This document shows positions 22,498 to 32,897 of a stretch of DNA of 64,000 bases, one piece after another (the stretch's first letter is position 1; each line of letters begins with the position of its first letter). Location of the stretch: contig CAMGYJ010000006.1 in assembly GCA_946122785.1 (NCBI GenBank), positions 48,814,066 to 48,878,065 on the forward strand. Direction: 5' to 3'. The DNA comes from Linum tenue. Taxonomy: Eukaryota > Streptophyta > Magnoliopsida > Malpighiales > Linaceae. The notes beneath the pieces were generated by a model. The model saw only the letters and a program-made list of their open reading frames with translations, had not been told where the DNA came from and ran no database searches. A program made the position numbers and the translations under genes.

Positions 22498-23929
22498 CGT
22501 CACATTAAAAAGTAGCCAAGTGTAACAATAAACTAATACGTAGTATAGCGGGTTTAGCTTTATTTGTCAAACCAGGTCCTAAATGTGATGACTACTCCGT
22601 GAAGTTCTCGTTATCTAGCAATTTTAACGTAGTGAAGTTGTATCTAACCTAAGCAAACACAAAGCAATAAAGTTTTGATTCAAGTTCGAGAGAGGTCACC
22701 CGGACATGGTTACCCCTAGGTTGCAGTTAAAGTTGTATCTAACCTAAGCAAACACAAAGCAATAAAGTTTTGATTCAAGCCAAATAGTAATTCACCAAGT
22801 TCAGATATAATGATAGTTATACTGCGGAAGGTTCTTATTCAGTATGAAGTCTCGAATAAAGGTCTTCAGACCTTCTCAATCTGAATATCCCGCGGACGAC
22901 TAACCTCGACTGGAATAAGCAAACCGAGGCCCTAACGTGCAAAACCTCCTCTACTGGATCGAATCCAGTGCAAAGCGGTGAATTGACTTCTCGACTAAAT
23001 TAGTCAATTCACCACCTTCAATCAAGGGTTCTCTATCAACCTGTGCCGATATTTTCTTTCTAGGCCAAAGCAGAAACTACAAGAATGTGATCAGGACTCA
23101 TGCAATTATGAAATCATGCCTCAATTGAATTTAATCAATATCAAAATATCATGTACTTGGGTTCATAAAATCTACCAAACATACAACTCTAGGGTTCTTC
23201 ATACCCAGGTGAGAGAGGGAGTTTACTCCATAGAGAGAAGAGAAATCAACTTCAGATGCATAAATCATCGCGTGGAGGATGGAATTAATCTTTCAGTTGT
23301 CAATCGGTGCTTTTCCAGGCTTAAATCGAGCTCCGATGGTGTCAAAACTCGATCTAGGTCACCTTGGAGGATGGATTCATCACTTTCTCTCTTTAAAACT
23401 CTGTTTTCAGCTCTCAAAACTCGGTTCCCTCTCCAAACGCTCGAAATTGGGTTAACAACCAAATTTGCCTGATTTCATGGCCAGATGTACGGCCGTGTAG
23501 AATCCCGTGTCTGCCCATGTAACTCCCAAAACGCGGCTCTCTAATTAATGGCTCGTGGATAACACACGGATAGAAGGCACAATCATGTGGAATTTTTCCA
23601 TGCCCGTGTAAAGTCTTTGGGAAATCCGCATGGTCTGTGAGTGCCCTCGCACGGCCAGTACAACCCTAGCCGCGTCATACTAGTTGCATAGCCACAATGC
23701 CCGGTCGCGTAAAATCATGTGCAGGCCGCGTAATTTCTTCTGCTTTTCGTCAAACTTCCTAACTTCGTCCAATCTACCCCGAACTCGTGCACAACCTTTC
23801 ATTCACATACTAAGACTTGAAAAGACACCAACAAGAACAACCTAGTGTGAAATCGGTTTAAAACACCAGAAATGAGCGTCATACAGTATAAGTAGGGTGG
23901 AAAAAATATGTGCAAATATTGAGTTATCA
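22498..23929 (-). mobile_element. Solo LTR, family 2 ('acggccgtgt' family), copy A
   Basis: Homologous along its length to the solo LTR at 61310-62672. Shared phrases are 'gccaagtgtaac', 'actccgtga', 'gggttcttcatacccag', 'cacggccgtgtagaat' and 'ccccgaactcgtgc'. The right end '...gagttatca' and a left end 'cgtcac' (TG changed to CG) are flanked by 'aatac' (22493-22497) and 'aatag' (23930-23934), a 5-bp duplication with one mismatch. Orientation follows related elements in which a polypurine tract precedes TGAT.ACT on the minus strand. An internal direct repeat of about 47 bp lies at 22634-22680 and 22731-22777. Confidence 0.7.
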
Positions 23930-24618
23930 AATAGCAAGCTTGAATAGAACCTAAGTACGTTTATAAGTCAAAGAAGAAAAAACCTAATTACAACCAAAAC
24001 ACAAAAACAACACAATTACGCCAAAGAGGATTCTGAATCCTAATTCGAGAAGGGTTCTGATTGCTTGTTGGAAGTCTTCCCGACTAAGGCTTCATGCGAT
24101 ATTTTGGGCCATTCGTTCGAAGCATTCCAAGGATCAATTCGATTAGCCAATGCCTTGCCTCTGTAGTATTTTTCCCATACTTTGATGTGGTATGAAGCTT
24201 GAAACTCGATTCTCAACCAGCTCTCATGAATTGAACTCCAAAGTAGGCCTCATGAAACATATTTACACTTAGCCAAATTCTGGCAGTTTTTCTGGGTTGA
24301 CAATGGGTTTTGGTGAGCTTTGAAAATGACCTTCTGGACTTCTTCTCGAACTCCCAAGCATACCAATGTGTAGATGAATTCTCCAGCTTCAAAACAAACC
24401 CTTGAACGGCCATTTCCATCGAGCCACTTGAAAGAATCAAGCTTACAATGTCGGCCACCTGAAACGTGAAAGACACTTAGACAATATTTAGGTTCTTTCT
24501 TGCAATTCGACGGGGCGTCTTTGACGATCAATCCTGAATGGAAATTTATTGTTTCTAGGATTGTATCAAATTTTATTCATGGTTAATGAAATTTAATCTT
24601 AATTGGTTTGGTAATTAC
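23930..24618 (-). other. Unrecognised region with a degenerate minus-strand frame
   Basis: The minus-strand frame 24250-24531 reads 'GGRHCKLDSFKWLDGNGRSR...'. Past one TAG at 24250 it continues with protein-like sequence ('SSIHESWLRIEFQASYHIKV', 'GKALANRIDPWNASNEWPK') to about 24040. Composition looks protein-coding rather than random, and the frame is interrupted once. I do not recognise the family. It could be a captured host-gene fragment or an unfamiliar element ORF. Confidence 0.3.
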
Positions 24619-24664
24619 AGGACGGAGCTACATGTAAGGTTGGGGTCTAGGGGGCCTCGGCCCG

Positions 24665-24703
24665 CTCCCCAGAATTTTTAAGATCACATGTAAATGTATG
24701 GAA
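24665..24703. repeat. 39-bp direct repeat, left copy, flanking the MULE
   Basis: Identical to 32706-32744; begins 'ctccccagaatttttaagat' and ends 'gtatggaa'. The two copies bracket the MULE at 4 and 7 bp distance. Confidence 0.95.
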
Positions 24704-24707
24704 TTTG

Positions 24708-24797
24708 GAGATTTTTCCAATAATAGCACCTTTAAAAAAAAATTACAATACTAGCACCCTTCCAAAAATTATTACAAAACTAGCACCTATTTTAATG
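24708..24797 (+). repeat. MULE left terminal inverted repeat
   Basis: Pairs with 32608-32698 with few mismatches. Both carry 'tagcaccttt', an A-run, 'attacaa.actagcaccctt' and 'acaaaactagcacc'. Confidence 0.85.
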
Positions 24798-25180
24798 GAA
24801 CGCACCTTAGATGTGCGTTTTATAAATGAAACGCAGCCTAAGAATGCGTTTCCACCATAAATCGCACCCCTAAGATGCGATTTATGCTGTAAAACGCATC
24901 CCCAAGATGCGTTCCATATTTGGTGGCCAGCGACCTTCCATTTCGCACGATTGAGGTGCGATCCAACGGGCTGGAGCATAGCCACGTCAGCAATCCGCGC
25001 AGGTGGATTGTGGATCGCACTGGCGAGGTGCGATTTCTCGCCTGGAAAAGTGGAGCGTCAGTTTCCAGAGCGTTCAACGCCTCGGGACACGGAGATCGCA
25101 TCGGGGAGATGCGTTTTCACGCGGAGATCGCACCGGGGAGATGCGATTTCGACGGGGTAAAATTAATGAGGGGTGCGATC
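24798..25180. repeat. Left subterminal array of CGCACC/GGTGCG inverted units
   Basis: Eight or nine units, each an imperfect palindrome of about 22-25 bp such as 'aatcgcacccctaagatgcg' and 'gatcgcactggcgaggtgcg'. Spacing is irregular (about 15-80 bp). The array lies directly upstream of the PMD gene TATA box. Confidence 0.85.
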
Positions 25181-25184
25181 TGTT

Positions 25185-25193
25185 GGGTATAAA
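25185..25193 (+). promoter_or_regulatory. TATA box of PMD gene
   Basis: 'tataaatac' after the hairpin array, followed by a C/T-rich leader. The ATG lies about 220 bp downstream. Confidence 0.65.
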
Positions 25194-25410
25194 TACCCCC
25201 CTTCCCCCTCTGATTTCTTCACTCCACACCACCATTCTTCCTTCTCTCTCTAGATACAATCTCTCTAAACCCTCCCCTCCCAAAAGCCTAGGAAATAAAA
25301 GTCCGTTGGTTGCGGCTAAGTCCGATCTGCCATCAGAAAATATTTCTTAGGTTTTTTTCTCAAAAAGCCGCCGAGCCGAGCCGAAGCTCTGTCCGAATTA
25401 CGATGAAAAA

Positions 25411-28400
25411 ATGGCAGATTGGTGGCAAGGAGAAGGAGTTTATGTTGATGAATTTCAAGCGGTATGTACTCATTATCCATGTTTAATTTTTATTGTTGTT
25501 ATAAGTTTTTTAATTAATCTATGTACTAACCTCGTTGTTATTTTCTCGTAGGTTGGGGAGGACGTCGATATATACAACCAACAGTATTATCTCGAGCAAG
25601 GACCGGTGGATCCAACCGACTTGTACGACCAACCCAACCATCGGTCAAGGGATGTTTGGAACGATCACCCGGTACATACAATTCTTCACCATTTGTCCTT
25701 CTTTTATTTTGTTAATATAAAATAAATTTATGTTTATTTTTTAATCGTGTTGGTGGTTTTCAATAATTTAATCGAATACATAGCGCCACTTACTTCGACT
25801 CTTTATAAAGAGATGCACGTCTAAGGAAATGGGGTTTTAAGCGATTATCATATCCTCCCATTACCTGGGAAAATCGGGTATTAAGAGATCCTCGGATCCC
25901 CCCTTTTTCTGTCAAAAAGACTGCGTTTCTAAGAAGATGTATACCTCTTCTAAGAGTCTAACGAGTGTTGCTTTGTATTCGATTAAATTATTTAAAACAA
26001 CTAATACGATTAAATTATTTACCAAACATTTGAATATGTATGTTTCTACTTAAATTATTATTCATTAACAATGTTATTTATGTTAATTAATTTAGTATGT
26101 TTGTTTTACGATAATATGTATGTACCTCTTTAAATTATTATTCATTGACAATGTTATTATGTTAATTAATTTAGTACGTTTGTTTTATGATAATATGAAA
26201 TGTCTTTTTATGATAATAAAACTATGTTTTATGTCGCATAATTTAATTTAATTAATTTAGTTATACGAAAAAAAACCCTTACTAATAATAATTAACGTGT
26301 ACATTTTTGCTAGGAGGCACAAACAATAATCCGCTACAGGGTTACCACCAATGTGCTCCCATTCCACCCAGCTATCTTGCCATTTCTCAAAAGGGCACGG
26401 TTAGACTCGATTCGGCATTTTAACGGCATCCAAATCGATCGCCAACTCATCACCGCATTAGCCGAGAGATGGAGAAAGGACACCCATTGTTTCAACTTTA
26501 GAGAAGGAGAGGCCACCATCACGCTAAAGGATGTCGCCATCCTAACCCATCTGCCCATCGACGGCAAACCGGTGTGCGTGAGTGATCATCCCCCCGAGGA
26601 TTGTGACGGTATGCCCGGTTGGCAGCATTTCATCCACAGTCATTTGGGAGTGAAAGTACCGGTGAAGGGTTGCGTTGATGCGACCGATCGCATGCCACCA
26701 ATGAGGAAGCACCAAGTCTCAATTACATGGTTGACGAAGTATTTTAGAGATCATTACGAGAGTCATCCGCTTACCGAGGAAAGTCCGGAGGATGAGAAGG
26801 AGAGATATGCTCGTGTCTATCTCATAGGCATGATCGGAGGAGTGTTCTTCTCCAAGAAAGCAAGCAATCTCCTTAGTTGTGGATGGCTTAGGATCATCTT
26901 CAGTAGTTGGGAGGAGATGGGGGAGTATAGTTGGGCATCCGCTTGCCTAGCTATGATCTACCACAACTTGTGCAATGCGTCTCTAAAAGCCGTGAGGGAG
27001 GTCAGCGGCGCAATGTTCATCGTCCAATTTTGGGCTTGGGAGCATATGCCATGGCTTGCACCGACCCAACGTCCAGACAGGGATTGGCCAATCGATGATC
27101 CCCTAAGAGGTGAAGCTTATGGAGCAAGGTAAACTTCTCATACCCCATCATGTAGTCATAACACATTTTGCCTTGTGTTTTATCTTATTGTAGTTTCATT
27201 CTTGTCTTATTAATAAGGTGGCTTGGACACACAACATGCGACAACCTTGCCCAACACAAGTTGGAGGAGTATCGGAGGAGGTTTGAGCGACTTTGGGAAG
27301 GAGAGGTAACTTCTATACTGCGATCCATTTATATTTGTTTTTAATGGGACTACATGTATTTTTCTAATTAATTAATCTTACGTTACTCATTTCTTTCTTG
27401 TAGATCGTCTTCGATCCATACCCGGAGAACATCATTCAATGGCATCTCCAGCAATTCCCCGGTCATATCGGGCAATGGTGCACGAGGGTTCCTCTAATTT
27501 GTTTTGGGACCGTGGAGTGGCACTTGCCGGATCGATGCCTCCGTCAGTTTGGTCGGGAACAGTGCATTCCGTTGGAGGTCCCCGAAAGTCAAAAGGCCTT
27601 CCATGGCCGAGATGGCCGGCAAGGTACTCGCGATTGGGCCACGAAGTTGAGGGAATTCATCGCGATTTGGGAGAACCGACAACTACAGGATATTGTCACT
27701 CCAAATCAGGTGGGCCGAATGGGGTATCATGACCCATACTTGGATCGATATCGGCAAACATCGGTTCGTTACATGACTCCGGAGGGTGCGGCCGATGGTG
27801 CATTAGTAAGTATAACCAGTCTAAACATACTATGATTTATTACTTGGTTCCTAAAATCTCTTTGTAACGTTTTTTTTTTTTTTGTGATTTAGGCTGATGG
27901 GGTCGAGCGGATTAAAGATATTACTACCGGAAGAAATGAGTTGGGAAATGAAGATGTGGGCTTCATCAGGAGGATTGCAAACAGTCTACTTGGCTGTATC
28001 AGAGCTCAGGGGCGGGATCATCATAGATATCCGCCCCGTGCCGCACCCCCACCACCTCCGGTACAACTTGATGTCCCCGCACCCCCACCACCATACGAGA
28101 GAAAGAAGAGCAAGAGGGTTCGGGAAAGGCCCATCGAGCCCGAGGTAACGCCATTTGGGGGGTGGAGAGTGCCGCCCCCATTGGTTGTCACCCAAGGTGC
28201 CGGACAAAATTCCACCCAAGGTGCCGCACCGAGTTCAACCCAAGGTCCCCGCCCGTCCTCCGCCCCATCTCCCCGCCCGACTATTTCACAAGATGCCGGC
28301 CCGACTTCATCCCAAGATTTCCGCCCATTCTTCCACAACGATCACCACCAAAGCTCATACTACGATCCCCGCTCGACCTACCATCAATCCTCTCAGAGTT

Positions 28401-28639
28401 TCCACCAAGCCCCATTATCTCCCACCCTGATCTCATACAACGATCCCCACCAAACATACTACGATTCCCGGAAATCTCCTCGCCAAACATCATTTGGGAC
28501 TTGGCATGATGGCTCCTCCACGACAGGCCAACACGAGTTCACCCCATGGAATCGACCTCCTCATCAGTGGCCTCCTACTCCTCACCGTATGAGCGCCGAT
28601 GTCGCCCGCTCGACCCCGGAAGTGCCGCTTCCCCGCTGA
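25411..28639 (+). CDS. Plant mobile domain (PMD) protein, MAIN/MAIL-like, six exons
   Basis: Exons read from GT-AG borders: 25411-25461, 25552-25671, 26314-27128, 27218-27305, 27404-27805 and 27893-28639, giving 740 codons without a stop. Exons 2-5 encode the plant mobile domain ('GPVDPTDLYDQPNHRSRDVW', 'LITALAERWRKDTHCFNFRE', 'WHLPDRCLRQFGREQCIPLE', 'DPYLDRYRQTSVRYMTPEG'). The same family includes MAIN and MAIL1, often annotated 'protein phosphatase 7 long form homolog'. Host PMD proteins act in silencing and genome stability; PMDs are also known inside transposons. Exon 6 encodes a Pro/Ser/Gln/Tyr-rich tail with a basic patch ('ERKKSKRVRERP'). The ATG was chosen because it links in phase to exon 2; an earlier ATG at 25402 does not. 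In another frame the DNA after 28639 reads 'GKRTRSKKTVGSAFARGLP' to a TGA at 28774, so a late frameshift may have replaced the original C-terminus. Intron 2 contains a MITE. Confidence 0.78.
25793..25962 (-). mobile_element. MITE in PMD intron 2, copy 1
   Basis: About 170 bp. The right end 'aagagtctaac' is the inverse of 'gttagactctt'; the left end ('ttcgactcttt') is slightly decayed. The sequence is the reverse complement, with scattered changes, of the MITE at 29937-30104 in the transposase intron (shared 'ccccatttccttag', 'gattttcccagg', 'gacagaaaaaggggg'). Confidence 0.75.
26049..26205. repeat. Tandem duplication (~80 bp x2) in PMD intron 2
   Basis: 'ttaaattattattcatt(a/g)acaatg...ttaattaatttagta(t/c)gtttgtttta(c/t)gataatatg' occurs twice, about 82 bp apart. 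Confidence 0.7.
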
Positions 28640-28977
28640 CATAGCACCGACGAGCGCCACACTACCTCGGCCGCTCGAAACTTGCCACCTCCACCACCCA
28701 TTGTTACTCCCGTCGGCAAACGTACAAGGAGCAAGAAAACTGTGGGTTCCGCATTCGCTCGTGGACTTCCTTGAGATGTATTTTGAGTTTATTTTTATCT
28801 CTATGTACTTTGAACTATTCCCTTTAATTTAATCTATCGTATTTCGTTGAGTTTCATCCTCTTTTGTTATTATCATGATTCCACTTCACTTGATATAATC
28901 TCAATTCGTTTAATCAACAATACACAATTAAATGCAACGTAAGAGTTACAAATAGCTTGACGAATGATAATCGAAAA
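28640..28977. other. Intergenic space between the two convergent MULE genes
   Basis: Only about 340 bp separate the PMD stop codon from the transposase stop codon. The region probably holds both 3' UTRs. The first 135 bp may be former PMD coding sequence in another frame. Confidence 0.5.
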
Positions 28978-31900
28978 TTATGTCGCATTAGCTGATTCCG
29001 GCACATCATCACCCGGATTTTGCGGACCAATCGGTCCTGGACACCTTCGTTTATCATGTCCTGGAACTTTGCATACTGAACACCGTCTTGGGCCTCGTGG
29101 TGGTCTTCCACTTTGATCCATTTCATTCTGAATTCTCTTTTTCCTCGGGCTCCCCGGTTCACGTCTCTGTCCGAATGGCGGGACGATCAATTTCCCTTCG
29201 TACAGCGGCCAATAAGCTTCATCAGGCAATGCACGGAAACTCCGTCCATAGGTGCTTTTGAGTGAGTCGATATTGAAGAATGGACTAACGAAGTGACGGG
29301 GGTCTTTGCTCATCTTTTTAATTATGGCCATTGCATGAGAACAAGACCATCCTCTCCCCTGATACTTCTGGCATGAGCACTCACCAACATTGGTCCTGAA
29401 ATTGACCAAAACTTCGTGACGGTGGCCCCCCCGTCTACCATCCTCCCGATGTCCGGTCGTCACGCTATACTCACCAGTTGCCCGATTCATAACGGTTACA
29501 CTATGTCGACTGCTCTTGCGATTGTCACTATCCATTATATTAGTGACTTTATAGGCATGGACCTTTTCCTGTGCCTCGTTTGTCCTTGCCCAGTGGAGAC
29601 GGGTCACGAACCATGCATTCGTTTTCCAAAAAGTCATCTCCACAATGGCAGAGATTGGCAGTGCACGGACGGCCTTGTAGACAGAGTTGATACTCTCACT
29701 TGAGTTGGTTGTGGCAATACCCCATCTTTTCCCTCCATCTTTATGAAATGTCCACATGGATAGGTCGTGTCCATCCAGCCACTGTGCCCCTTCAGGGCAT
29801 AACTCGCGCAGCTTTTGCAACTTCTCCTGAAATTTTTTCTCCTGGTATGCAACCGCTGAATAACACACAGAAAAGTCGTATGTTAGTCAATGATCCTCAA
29901 TTTAGTACAATTTCAAACTGCACGGTCAGACTCTCGTTAGACTCTTAGGAGAGGTATACATCTCCTTAGAAACACAGCCTGTTTGACAGAAAAAGGGGGA
30001 TCCGAAGATCGCTTAAAATTCGATTTTCCCAGGAAATGGGAGGACCATCATTATCGCTTAAAACCCCATTTCCTTAGGCATGCATCTCTTTAGAAAGAGT
30101 CTAACAAGTGCACCACTCCCGATATTACAAGATATTGTTAATTGAGAGCAATAGAGAGGTTACCAATCCACCACAAATTATCAGCTAGCTTCTTCCGTTT
30201 GAAATGATGGTTCCAGTTGCTTTTGAAGTGTCGTATGCACCACCTTTGGGACCAATTCCAGGCTGGATCCAGGCCTAAGATGGCTGCTCTAATGCCGGCG
30301 TGCCGATCAGAGATTATTGTCAAGTTCGTCCTCCTGGTGACGTGGATTTGGATTTGTCGGAAAAACCATCCATAGCTATCAGCATTCTCTCCCTCAACAA
30401 TGGCGAAGGCTAAAGGAAAGACTTGTCTGTTTGCATCCGCCCCACTGGCAATCAGGAGAGTGCCCTTGTACTTGCCGGTAAGGAATGTACCATCCACAGT
30501 AATCACTGGGATACAAAAGCCAAAACCATTAATAGAAGGCTTGAATGCCCAAAACAGTCTGCGAAAATGGCGTTCGTTACCTGCCTCTGGGGGTTGTATC
30601 TCTTCATCTTGGTATCGAGGGGAGAACACAGTCCCAGGGTTAGACGCCTCCAATGCCAGTATTAGTCTGGGAAGGAATGCATATGATTCTTCCCAATCAC
30701 CATAGACGGCGGCCATAGCTTTCTGCTTTCCATGCCACGCCTTCTTATAGTTAATCATATAACCAAAACGACTTGCAATGTCAGCGATTATGACTTTCAC
30801 CTTGAGATTCGGTTCAGCCTCAATCAGATGCTTGATAGCCGCAGCAACCACCCTGGATTTCAACTGTCGATGGCCTTGGGAAGTTATGGATGACACACAT
30901 GTGTGTGTGTTGACCGCACGGGATATGACCCAGTGGCCGTGTCTCTTGCTGTTGATGGCCCGAATCCTAACATTGCACCCCTCGTGATGATTACGGCATC
31001 TGACTATGAGCCTTTTGGTGTTGGAATGATTTGTGTCCCATTCAAAATGCCGAGTCATTGCTTCAGTCTCAAGGGCGTGCCGCACATCCTTCTTCGAGCC
31101 AAATTGTTGGCCCTTCGTAAACCCAGTGAGTGGGCCCCATATTGGGACCTCTGGCGGCTCCATGTCGCTGTCGACCATCCAATTGTCGTCTGGAATGTGA
31201 TTGTAGTAGGGGACTGGTACACGGTTAGGAGCCACATCATGATCATTATCTGAATCTGAATCTGGTGCTGAATCATCAGCACCTTCAGGAGGGTCTGAGC
31301 TGTCTGCACTGACGTTGTTCTCTCCTTCTTCATCAGAGGGGTCGCTGACTGGTGCTGGTGTGGCAGCCTCCATCTGATCCTACTCATGAAAGGCACCTCC
31401 TTCAGCTCCATAATGGTAGTTGTGAAAACTACCGCTGCCTGTCAGGAAGTTGTACTGGGCTTGGTTGGGGATGTCCGGTTGAACTTCTTCTTCATATGAC
31501 GAGAAAGATTGATGATGGCCTGCACCTTGCCCTCCATCTTGGTACTGAAAATAGGAATGAGGATCATGGTAACTTTGGTAGGGATGATCGTCATATAATT
31601 CACCTCCACCATGGATACCAGATGTTTGACCGTGTCCAGAATGGCCTCCAACACCAACGGCTGGCTCGGTGTAAACGAACATCTCGGCTTTGGATAATTT
31701 GTTGGACCTCAAGAATTCGAGCATGGAATCTACGTCATCTTGAGTGGTTATGGTATATTCCTCATGCCACAATGACCCAGTTGCTCTGTTTGGGTATCTG
31801 TACACCATACGATCTACTCTTCTCGTGCCATCCATGCAAGTAACGTCAGTACATATTTGATGGAGGTCTTTAAGCTTCGGTCTGGTACCGACCGTTATTT

Positions 31901-31994
31901 TCTGAAAATTGCCACCGACGTAGGTGGCCCCCTTTCCGGTCTCTTCCGTGTAACCATTCCACCGTAAGCCAAGCGTTAACTGACGGAATGCCAT
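28978..31994 (-). pseudogene. MuDR-type MULE transposase, one in-frame stop
   Basis: Coding exons 30164-31994 and 28978-29855 join in phase across a GT-AG intron ('LWWI' to 'AVAYQEKKF'), giving 902 codons. A single TAG (31380-31382, codon 205) interrupts the frame. The N-terminal ~100 residues resemble the PB1-like region of MuDR transposases. A Gly/His/Tyr-rich and then an acidic stretch follow. The MuDR DNA-binding domain (about 294-372) holds 'RLIVRCRNHHEGCNVRIRA'. The MULE catalytic domain has 'ITVDGTFLTGKYKGTLLIA' (Asp ~501) and 'LTIISDRHAGIRAAI' (Asp ~563), then 'RWCIRHF' and 'TTNSSESINSVYK'. A SWIM zinc finger ('CSCQKYQGRGWSCSHAM') and a CCHC knuckle ('CSVCKVPGHDKRRC') end the protein. 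The ATG at 31994 sits just after a splice acceptor, suggesting a 5'-UTR intron (31995-32081). Recent inactivation is likely because nothing else is broken. Confidence 0.88.
29937..30104 (+). mobile_element. MITE in transposase intron, copy 2
   Basis: 168 bp with perfect ends 'gttagactctt' / 'aagagtctaac'. It is the inverted relative of the MITE at 25793-25962. The palindromic TTAG...CTAA edge may include a TA target duplication. Confidence 0.8.
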
Positions 31995-32207
31995 CTGCAC
32001 ACAAACAAACCGTAGTTTAGTTAATATCATAAAAATCACAAATCACAAATAACCATAAAAAGTAACACAAAATAAACTTACGAGTTAATGTTAATGGCAT
32101 AAAAAGTAACACAAAATAAACTTAAAAAGTAACAATAAAAAGTAACATACAACAGAAAAATGAAAGAGAGAAGGAGAGGTGTGAAGAGTAGAGGTTTTCC
32201 GGCAAGT

Positions 32208-32216
32208 CTTATATAG
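32208..32216 (-). promoter_or_regulatory. TATA box of MULE transposase
   Basis: On the minus strand 'ctatataag' precedes a C/T-rich leader ('cacacctctccttctctctt'). It lies between the right hairpin array and the transposase start, mirroring the PMD promoter. Confidence 0.65.
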
Positions 32217-32230
32217 GGGAAAAAATGACG

Positions 32231-32607
32231 AAAACCGCACCTCTAGGGTGCGGTTTTAGTCTGCCATGCAGCCCTACGTCCATAATTCTCTGCATGGCTG
32301 TGTCGGGTGTCGGAAAATTATTGACACATAGATCGCATTTGGGGGGTGCGTTCTACCTGCGCAAACCGCACCTTAGAGATGCGGTTTGTTTTTGGAGAAA
32401 GAAAACGCATCACTAAGGTGCGGTTTGCGTAGGTCAGGCCTAAATCGCACCTCGGCCATGCGTTTTATGTAGGCCAGACCTGAAAACGCATGGCCAAAGT
32501 GCGTTTTAGGCCAACCAAAATGGAACGCACCCTCCAGGTGCGGTTTACATATAAAACGCACCTGGAGGATGCGATTTATATGTAAAACGCTTCACAAGGG
32601 TGCGATC
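32231..32607. repeat. Right subterminal array of CGCACC/GGTGCG inverted units
   Basis: About nine units such as 'aaccgcacctctagggtgcgg', 'aaccgcaccttagagatgcgg' and 'aaacgcacctggaggatgcg'. Some adjacent units are separated by only a few bases. Counterpart of the left array, though unit order and spacers are not simply mirror images. Confidence 0.85.
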
Positions 32608-32698
32608 AATAAAAAAGGGTGCTAGTTTTGTAAATACTTTTGGAAGGGTGTTAGTTTTGTAATTTTTTTTTTAAAGGTGCTATTTCTGGAAAAATCTC
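32608..32698 (-). repeat. MULE right terminal inverted repeat
   Basis: Reverse complement matches 24708-24797. The outermost 11 bp 'ggaaaaatctc' pair exactly with the left end. Confidence 0.85.
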
Positions 32699-32705
32699 TT
32701 ACCCC

Positions 32706-32744
32706 CTCCCCAGAATTTTTAAGATCACATGTAAATGTATGGAA
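32706..32744. repeat. 39-bp direct repeat, right copy
   Basis: Exact copy of 24665-24703. Confidence 0.95.
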
Positions 32745-32897
32745 AATTCTGAATGTTGCAAATAAACTATGCAAAATTGATAAATAATTTAAGCAAGCCA
32801 AAAGGGTAACATTGAAGCCGATTGGAGTCCAGCAGATTAGTTGCTGCTTTGGTGTTTCCGTGGACGAGGTTTGAATTCCCCATAGAACAAACTTTTA

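Larger units (their letters stand above)
24708..32698. mobile_element. 8-kb Mutator-like element (MULE) with transposase and PMD genes
   Basis: The ends are inverted repeats: 'gagatttttcc(aataa)tagcacc' at 24708 and the reverse complement of 32688-32698 onward, similar for about 90 bp each. Inside are, in order: an array of inverted-repeat units, a TATA box, a six-exon PMD gene (+), a two-coding-exon MuDR-type transposase (-), a TATA box for it, a second array, and the right TIR. Two genes converging from the ends is the classic autonomous MuDR layout. No 9-bp TSD is present at the TIR edges. Instead an exact 39-bp direct repeat brackets the element. Confidence 0.85.

Noticed and set aside
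27986..28493. Gly/Met- and Pro/Ser-rich frames on both strands
   Set aside because: Shadows of the low-complexity last exon of the PMD gene.
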